A stretch of DNA of 64,000 nucleotides from Hymenochaete sp. R1 (Eukaryota; Basidiomycota; Agaricomycetes; Hymenochaetales; Hymenochaetaceae), in NCBI GenBank assembly GCA_019400425.1, contig JAFREE010000011.1, positions 1 through 64,000 of the forward strand. The letters are read 5' to 3'. The translations under genes and the position numbers were made by a program. Under the pieces are notes generated by a model. That model saw only the letters and a list, made by a program, of their open reading frames with translations. It searched no databases and had not been told where the DNA came from. Shown here in pieces: positions 58,601 to 64,000 of this stretch. Position 1 is the first letter of the stretch, and the number at the start of each line of letters is the position of its first letter.

Positions 58601-60290
58601 CCTTACGGGCGAATCCGCCCTTTAGAGTTCTCTTATCGCAGAATCTCCGAAACCTTAAGGGCTGGAAGGGAGCGGAGTTCACGGATAATTAATGCAATCG
58701 TGTAGGTGCTTTTACGTTCTTTTTTGAGGGCGTTCCATTGCTTCGGCAAGCTTCTTTTCAATAATCAATACAAGTCCCTATCATCTGTGAGCAGGCTGGT
58801 GCTGCCTAAAATGAAGGTACATTTCGAGCATCAAGCACTGAAACTGTAGCACGCCATTGGGATAAGTGCCATGGATGATAAAGCTCACCTGCAAGAATGA
58901 ATCACGAGCGTATCGTTTGTTGCGATATCTCAAGGCCGCAGACCTTGTTTGCCTCAGCGGCTTCTTTCTTCAAGGTTTTTCATTAAATTCGGCTTGTTAC
59001 TACGCAGACAGCTTGTATCAACACTTGAAGGTACATTGGTCATATTATTACGGGCCTAAATTTTTACATTCCAACTTTTCCTGGAATTTTCTTCAATCGC
59101 TTAAAACCCTATTCTCACGAAGTTGCGAAAAAATCGCAAACGAGAAGCGTGCGCAATCGTTTTTTGGACGTCAACCGCGGTATCTGAACGATGGCTCTCA
59201 TCACGAATCTCAGAGAAAAAGGACCAGACCTGTTACATCTTTTTCAGACTGAAAGGGGTGAGTGTTATTGACTTTCTTTCACCGGAGAAGTTTGTTCTTA
59301 CTTGAATCCCTGCGGTACTTAATAGTGCTCCCGTCGGACTCAAGAAGGGAACGTGACAGAGCTTACTGAAACTTGAAATGCCATGCGTCGAGTGGATTCA
59401 AGTTCCTTGGACAACATATTACTACCAATGGCATTTTCATTATTAGACCGTGACTACGGACGGACCCGGAGCGAAGGCATTGAACAAGACATCATGTTGG
59501 CCCGTCGGTGGGACACATCTGACAAAGCAGTTCGAACAAAGCGCCGCAGTCTTATTCACCTCGATATTTTGGCCGTGGCCGGAGGTTCTGCTTTCTATGA
59601 AGTTAACAACCCCATTTCTGGACGACTGCACTGACAATACACCCGGAGCAATGCATGCAAGAGAAATGCCGACTTTACATAGTATTGAACCCACGATAAA
59701 TTTCTGGCGAAAATCGATGACATCTCGGAGGACTTCTTTAGAGTCTGCCATCGGCGGGGAAGGTCTGAAAAGGACTCCAAGTACTACTCGTACAACTCTT
59801 ACGAATTTCACGAGTTCCACCGCGGCTGCGACAGTCTTCAGATTGTATGGAAGAATTAGCTTTACTTCATGATACTGAAAATGACCTCCTGTATTTGTTG
59901 GATCGAGCTCTCTGAATGCAAAGCAGCAGTGGCATGAGTCTCATCCTCTGCTGTGGAACAGCGAATTTCTACTTCAGATTAACGGAAGATATTTACACGA
60001 TTCAAGTTCTCGCATTGACATTAGTAAGTAATAGAAAACGAGCAATTGTCATTTTATAAACGAGGATGATTCAAAGAAAGAGGTTGTGAAAGAAAGTAGA
60101 AACGCTATGATTCGGGGACTGAAGGAGATTTGCACTCGGAGGAATCACTCATTCAAAGCCGTCGTTCAGAGTTTTGCATGAGCTACGAGCGATTGGTTCA
60201 CACTTTTTTAATGAAAGGGCTATGTATGAATCTGTCATTAAGATTGATTGATTGTAGTAGATGGTATTATAGCGTTCCTTCGTACTCTAC
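55640..60290. other. Gene-poor 4.65 kb region
   Basis: No frame exceeds about 140 codons. The longest, overlapping plus and minus frames at 59440-59870, look like mirror images of each other without a known motif. I could not assemble exons into a family, and I see no terminal repeats or reverse-transcriptase or transposase motifs. The only local structure noted is a short tandem duplication at 57538-57566. It may hold regulatory sequence, a decayed gene or a non-coding transcript. Confidence 0.45.
57538..57566. repeat. 14-base tandem duplication
   Basis: GGATCCAGTTCATC at 57538-57551 is repeated exactly at 57553-57566 with one base between. It is non-coding and probably a replication-slippage product. 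Confidence 0.7.
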
Positions 60291-61560
60291 CTAGATGGCA
60301 ATATATTCGAAATGATAAATCTTCAATGAGGAACCCGACAACACAGCGATTCTCTCGCTCCAGGGGTCTACGAAGGTCTCAGAACTCGTTCGTTCATTGT
60401 CCATTGGATACGACATCTCTAATTTCAGGAAAGGTCGCTCTGAATTACTAGATAGGTCGAAGCAACGCAGTGCGGTTCGTAGACAGACTGCCCGACCAGA
60501 ATTGAAAGTACGGTCACCATCCAAAGGGATGGGCAGAACGGGGGAATTCGTTGCGCTGACTGGCTTCAAGGTCGCGTTGTCGTTCTCCAAAGCGAAGCCT
60601 TCGTGTCCAGATGCCGGTGGAGTGAAGTGCAGACGATAAGTCACCAGGTGTTGGTCCCGCTCCTGTGCTATTACACGGCAAAGCACATGTATCTCCGCCG
60701 GTGCATTGACTTTCCACGATGGCGCGAAGGAATGTATCGACTGTATCCATACAGCTGTCTCTGGCCCGGAAGACTCCTTCCTGACATCATGTTCCTCCAA
60801 TCGAGTGATAGAGGGTGGGTGCGGCGGTACACGCGATACGGTCGTTGGAAAGCGGCCAGTCAGCGAGATCATCGCTGTGTGTCCAATGTCCATTAATGGC
60901 AGACAAAGGCATAACGAAGGTGAGTACTTCTGCACTGCAATTGGCTATGACAATAGCGTGGTCATTGTTTAGCAACACACGCTGAACTTCGATTTCCCTG
61001 ACCCACTAAGTGACAGTCAGGCATTGGCGAGACAACAAGGTACTCAGTACGGAGGGGAACTGAACTTACTTCATCGTCGGTCTCACCGACAGTCATCCAC
61101 GACTCTCCATTGGATCTTCAAAGCTAACAAAGACGCCTTCTCCTTCCCTCCAATTGCAAAGCACCCTATCGATAGAGCTTGCAAGATGAAACATAAAATA
61201 GCCCCCTCGTATATTCAGTTGGTGGAGGTGTACGGGGAGAGTGCGCCATCGAGAGAGAAATTCACCGCTTCCCAAACTCCGGTTAAACTGATAGACCCAG
61301 ACAAAACTGCGAACAGCATGAGATAATACACAGTAAGAGGTCTAATGCATAACGAACCTATCCACTAGATCATGGTTATCCGATTCTTGATATTCGCATG
61401 CAATCATGATCATATTGTCCTTTTCCATGACTTCCGCATCGACTGACATGCAAATGTAATCACCTTCTGGCTATGGCGCAGTCCAAAGCTCCAGATGACC
61501 GAGTCGTGACAGAAGAGCTTCTTTTCCACCAACAATGATCTTCGATCCGAGTTCCCTATT
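60291..61560 (-). pseudogene. Relic of an agaricomycete F-box-family protein
   Basis: Reading the minus strand, several blocks resemble the beta-rich C-terminal part of the large agaricomycete F-box protein family: GDYICMSVDAEVMEKDN, SFVWVYQFNRSLGSGEF, GGYFMFHLASSIDRVLCNW then GVFVSFEDP, EVQRVLLNNDHAIVIANCS, ETAVWIQSIHSF, EIHVLCRVIAQERDQHLVTY, LHFTPPASGHEGFALEND and DPWSERIAVLSGSSLKIYHF before the stop at 60291. Two facts suggest decay. The segment up to LYHSIGGT runs into a stop near 60790 and the following block continues in another frame, with no room for an intron. No F-box (LPxEILxxIF-type) precedes it, because the divergent MFS gene starts at 61765. A functional gene with an unusual splice is not excluded. 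The family link is judged by pattern only. Confidence 0.4.
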
Positions 61561-61764
61561 ATCATCGCGAAGATGTTGCAACTGTTTCTCTGTAATGGTG
61601 TCATGTGTAGGTGGTGGTGGTGGTAAGAAGGAGAGCCGATAGTTGTGGGCATCGCGTTATCGAGACACCAATTCATTACCCTAGCTTCCCTCTCATCTCA
61701 TCGCGCTCATGCTCATGGCACAACTTGATCGCACCACCTTTCGACCTCTCTTTGGCTTCATACC

Positions 61765-64000
61765 ATGTCGACGTCGGCACTAGATCCCAGGATTGGTCAA
61801 AGAAGGCCAATTGTCGAGCTAGAGACTAATCTCCACGATGGGGATGAGGATGAAGATAGCCTTCGACGTCGAACAGACGAAAGCTCGACTAAAGATGAAC
61901 ATTCATGGAGTACCAGGCCATCTCCTTGGTGGTGAGTCAATGCTCATTTCTTTTTCCATTCATTGTTTCGACATTGACCTCACTCTTCCGTCTGTCTCCA
62001 GGATATTGGTCATCATGCCTCTGTCGGCCATGGCGCTCTCGGGCAGTGGACCATCGCTGCTCCAGGTCTACATCAACCTTGTCTGCAAGTCTATGTACCC
62101 AGATCAAGAAGAGACCCAGGATGCATTTGCCTTTCAATCAAATGTCTTTGATCCTTCCAAGACCACTGGCAATATCTCGAGCCATGAACTATTCTTGAAC
62201 TCGAAGGATGAGAGCTGCTTGTCGGACCCAGCAGTACAGGCGACTGTTTCACGCCTAGTCACAAGTGTGTACCGTCATAATCAAATTCTAATTGCATTAT
62301 CGTTGAATGACAATCTATGTGTAGCTCTGACGACGACGCAGGGTGTATTGAGTATCTTGACTGCTGCAGCATGGGCTTCGGTCAGTTTACTGTCAAGATT
62401 CTACGGCTGTGATTGAACGTTGATCTGGTTATCCCTGTAGCTTTCTGATCGCATTGGAAGGAGGCCAATACTCGCACTGTCGGCAATAGCTACCATCTTA
62501 TGGTAAGTTTCGCTTTTAAACATTCTTTTATGTATCTAATGGTAGTGGTTTCGATTCAAAGCTATGGATATTATCTTATCATAGTCTCGGTATCGAACCG
62601 TATTCCAGCTGGTTTCTGGGCTCTCGTCGTCGGTGCGTTTATCTCTGGTATCCTTGGAGGTGAGCCCGTTCTTTATTCTCATTGCGTGGATTGTAATGAC
62701 AATTTTCTCACCTTCAATCCAGGAACTGCCGTAGCATCTGCAACTGCCAATGCATATATCTCTGATTGCACTCATCCAGCGTCACGAGCAAGAGTCTTTT
62801 CTCTCACCCTCGGTATGCGTTTCATCGGCATGGCTATCGGACCAACGCTCTGCTCCCTACTTGTAAAGCGCACAGGCACGCCGGTCTCGGCGATCATTTT
62901 TGTTTTAGTGGTGCATGTCTTCATTCTTGTTTCAGTGTTGTGTATCCTGCCCGAGTCGTTGGAGGCGGAAAGGAAGGCTGAGAATCGAAAAGCAAGGAAG
63001 GAGGCTCGTATGCGGGCTGAAAGTGATGGTAATTGGGATGGTGAACTGGGGCTAACGCAAGGATATGTTCATTGGGTGAAAAGGAAAGTGATCGCGTTTT
63101 TGGAGCCTTTAAAGGTTGTTGCTCCTGTTCGGGTGACAAACATGGTCGAGAAACCCCACAAAGATTGGAGCCTGACGTTCATCGCGATGAGTCTAGTCTG
63201 TGCCTCAATTATTCTCGCTTCGAACCCATCGATGTTCCAGTTTGGATCGTCTACGTATGGATGGACAGCTATTGAAGTGAGTCTTACTACTTGCTGTGTT
63301 GCACAGATCTGAGTCCTTAATGATAATTGGATCAGATCGGATATTGGTACAGTGGTATGGTCGCTGCAAGAGCATCCACTCTGATGATTTTCCTACCAGG
63401 TAAGAGTCGGATTCGAGATTAAGCAAATACAATGGAAGTCTCACTCATCCTTTTCACATAGCCATCATAAAGCTATATCATTATTATACTAAGACTCATC
63501 TCCGGGAGACCCCATCGTTCCGTGCAACAGACATAAATAGTGAAAGTACACCCCTCCTTGAGACCGACACATATACCGCAACATCATCCTCGTCTCCTCT
63601 TCCTACTACAACATCCAGTAGTCGCATCACTCCAACTCCAATTTCTAGCACCGACAAAACCCCACCCCACTCTCCCTTCTTCGATCTAACTATCGCTCAG
63701 CTCTCCCTCTTTCTCGAAGTCGTCTGTTATTTCCTCCTTCCCTTCCTCGTTACAAGCACATACCCAAATAGTGCACCCTTCATCGCACTCACGATCGTTG
63801 CATCGTGTGGGTCTGGATTCGGACCAGCGGTACAGGCGTTGAGCGTGGAATTGTTTACGCGTCGTGGAGGGAAAGAGACTGGTAAACTACTTGGGGTGAT
63901 GAGTGTTCTTCAGACTACGAGGTGGGGGCTTTTGTGTTCTTTATGATACTCTCAAAGTGAACTGAAAGTTTGTCCATTCTGCAGCTCACAAATTCTTGGC
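61765..64000 (+). CDS. MFS transporter, 3' end beyond window
   Basis: A drug/metabolite-type major facilitator. The start MSTSALDPRIGQRRPIVELE at 61765 gives a 50-residue acidic hydrophilic head (DGDEDEDSLRRR) that splices after SPWW into the first membrane helix (ILVIMPLSAMALSGSGPSLL). Next: ALTTTQGVLSILTAAAWAS-LSDRIGRRPILALSA, where SDRIGRRP is MFS motif A between TM2 and TM3; IPAGFWALVVGAFISGILGGT; ANAYISDCTHPASRARVFSL; GMRFIGMAIGPTLCSLLVKR, a motif-C-like helix; VHVFILVSVLCILPESLE; a long charged central loop; SLTFIAMSLVCASIILASN; IGYWYSGMVAARASTLMIFLP; a Ser/Thr-rich loop (63540-63660); and FDLTIAQLSLFLEVVCYFLLPF. The last visible exon is at the right edge, so one or two helices are missing. 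It resembles TetA/hippocampus-abundant-transcript-type carriers; substrate unknown. Confidence 0.82.

Noticed and set aside
59440..59870. Overlapping plus and minus frames of 125-140 codons
   Set aside because: Neither strand shows a known motif or linked exons, and both frames share the same stretch, so coding potential is unproven.

Overview
The window reads as nuclear DNA of a filamentous basidiomycete, most likely an Agaricomycete. Genes on both strands are packed a few hundred bases apart. Conserved genes are split by many GT-AG introns, typically 50-60 bases, with several micro-exons of 6-18 bases. The protein set is fungal: Dal5-type permease, GH92 mannosidase, Zn2Cys6 regulator, 26S proteasome lid, RPA, NatB, and BTB-like and F-box-family-like proteins. 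I see no prophage, plasmid, CRISPR, rRNA or convincing tRNA.

Layout. 1-3.3 kb: no gene I can defend. 3.35-5.95: Dal5/allantoate-permease-type MFS transporter (+). 6.6-10.5: secreted GH92 alpha-mannosidase (+). 11.35-15.5: NatB auxiliary subunit Naa25/Mdm20 (+). 15.9-17.7: zinc-dependent alcohol dehydrogenase-like (-). 18.6-20.3: orphan family A copy A1 (-). 21.2-24.7: Zn2Cys6 transcription factor (-). 24.7-28.36: gene-poor. 28.36-30.6: transketolase-family enzyme (+). 31.15-32.8: A2 (+). 33.0-35.2: M17 leucyl aminopeptidase (-). 35.8-38.36: RPA32-like paralog with a huge insert (+). 38.57-39.77: canonical RPA32 (-). 40.4-44.6: A3 and A4 (+, tandem). 44.9-45.44: small conserved-looking protein (-). 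45.6-47.05: BTB-like protein (+). 47.17-48.68: Rpn7 (-), head to head with Rpn6 (48.96-50.78, +). 51.2-54.6: orphan family B copies B1 and B2 (+, tandem). 54.8-55.64: carboxymuconolactone decarboxylase-like (-). 55.64-60.3: gene-poor. 60.3-61.6: F-box-family-like relic (-). 61.77 to the right edge: second MFS transporter (+), cut by the window.

The most unusual content is two unrecognised families interleaved with housekeeping genes. Family A has four intronless genes of about 545 codons, with a basic, Ser/Pro-rich, NLS-like head and a helical body. Family B has two genes of about 430 codons with one tiny 5' intron, a conserved CDGYNHIP motif and a polybasic tail. In B2 the start codon is apparently assembled by splicing. 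The second theme is genome maintenance and its control: RPA32 lies tail to tail with a divergent RPA32-like paralog, its upstream region holds a perfect 20-base palindrome of two ACGCGT boxes around TGACGTCA, and the Rpn6/Rpn7 divergent promoter holds four ACGCGT boxes within 84 bases.
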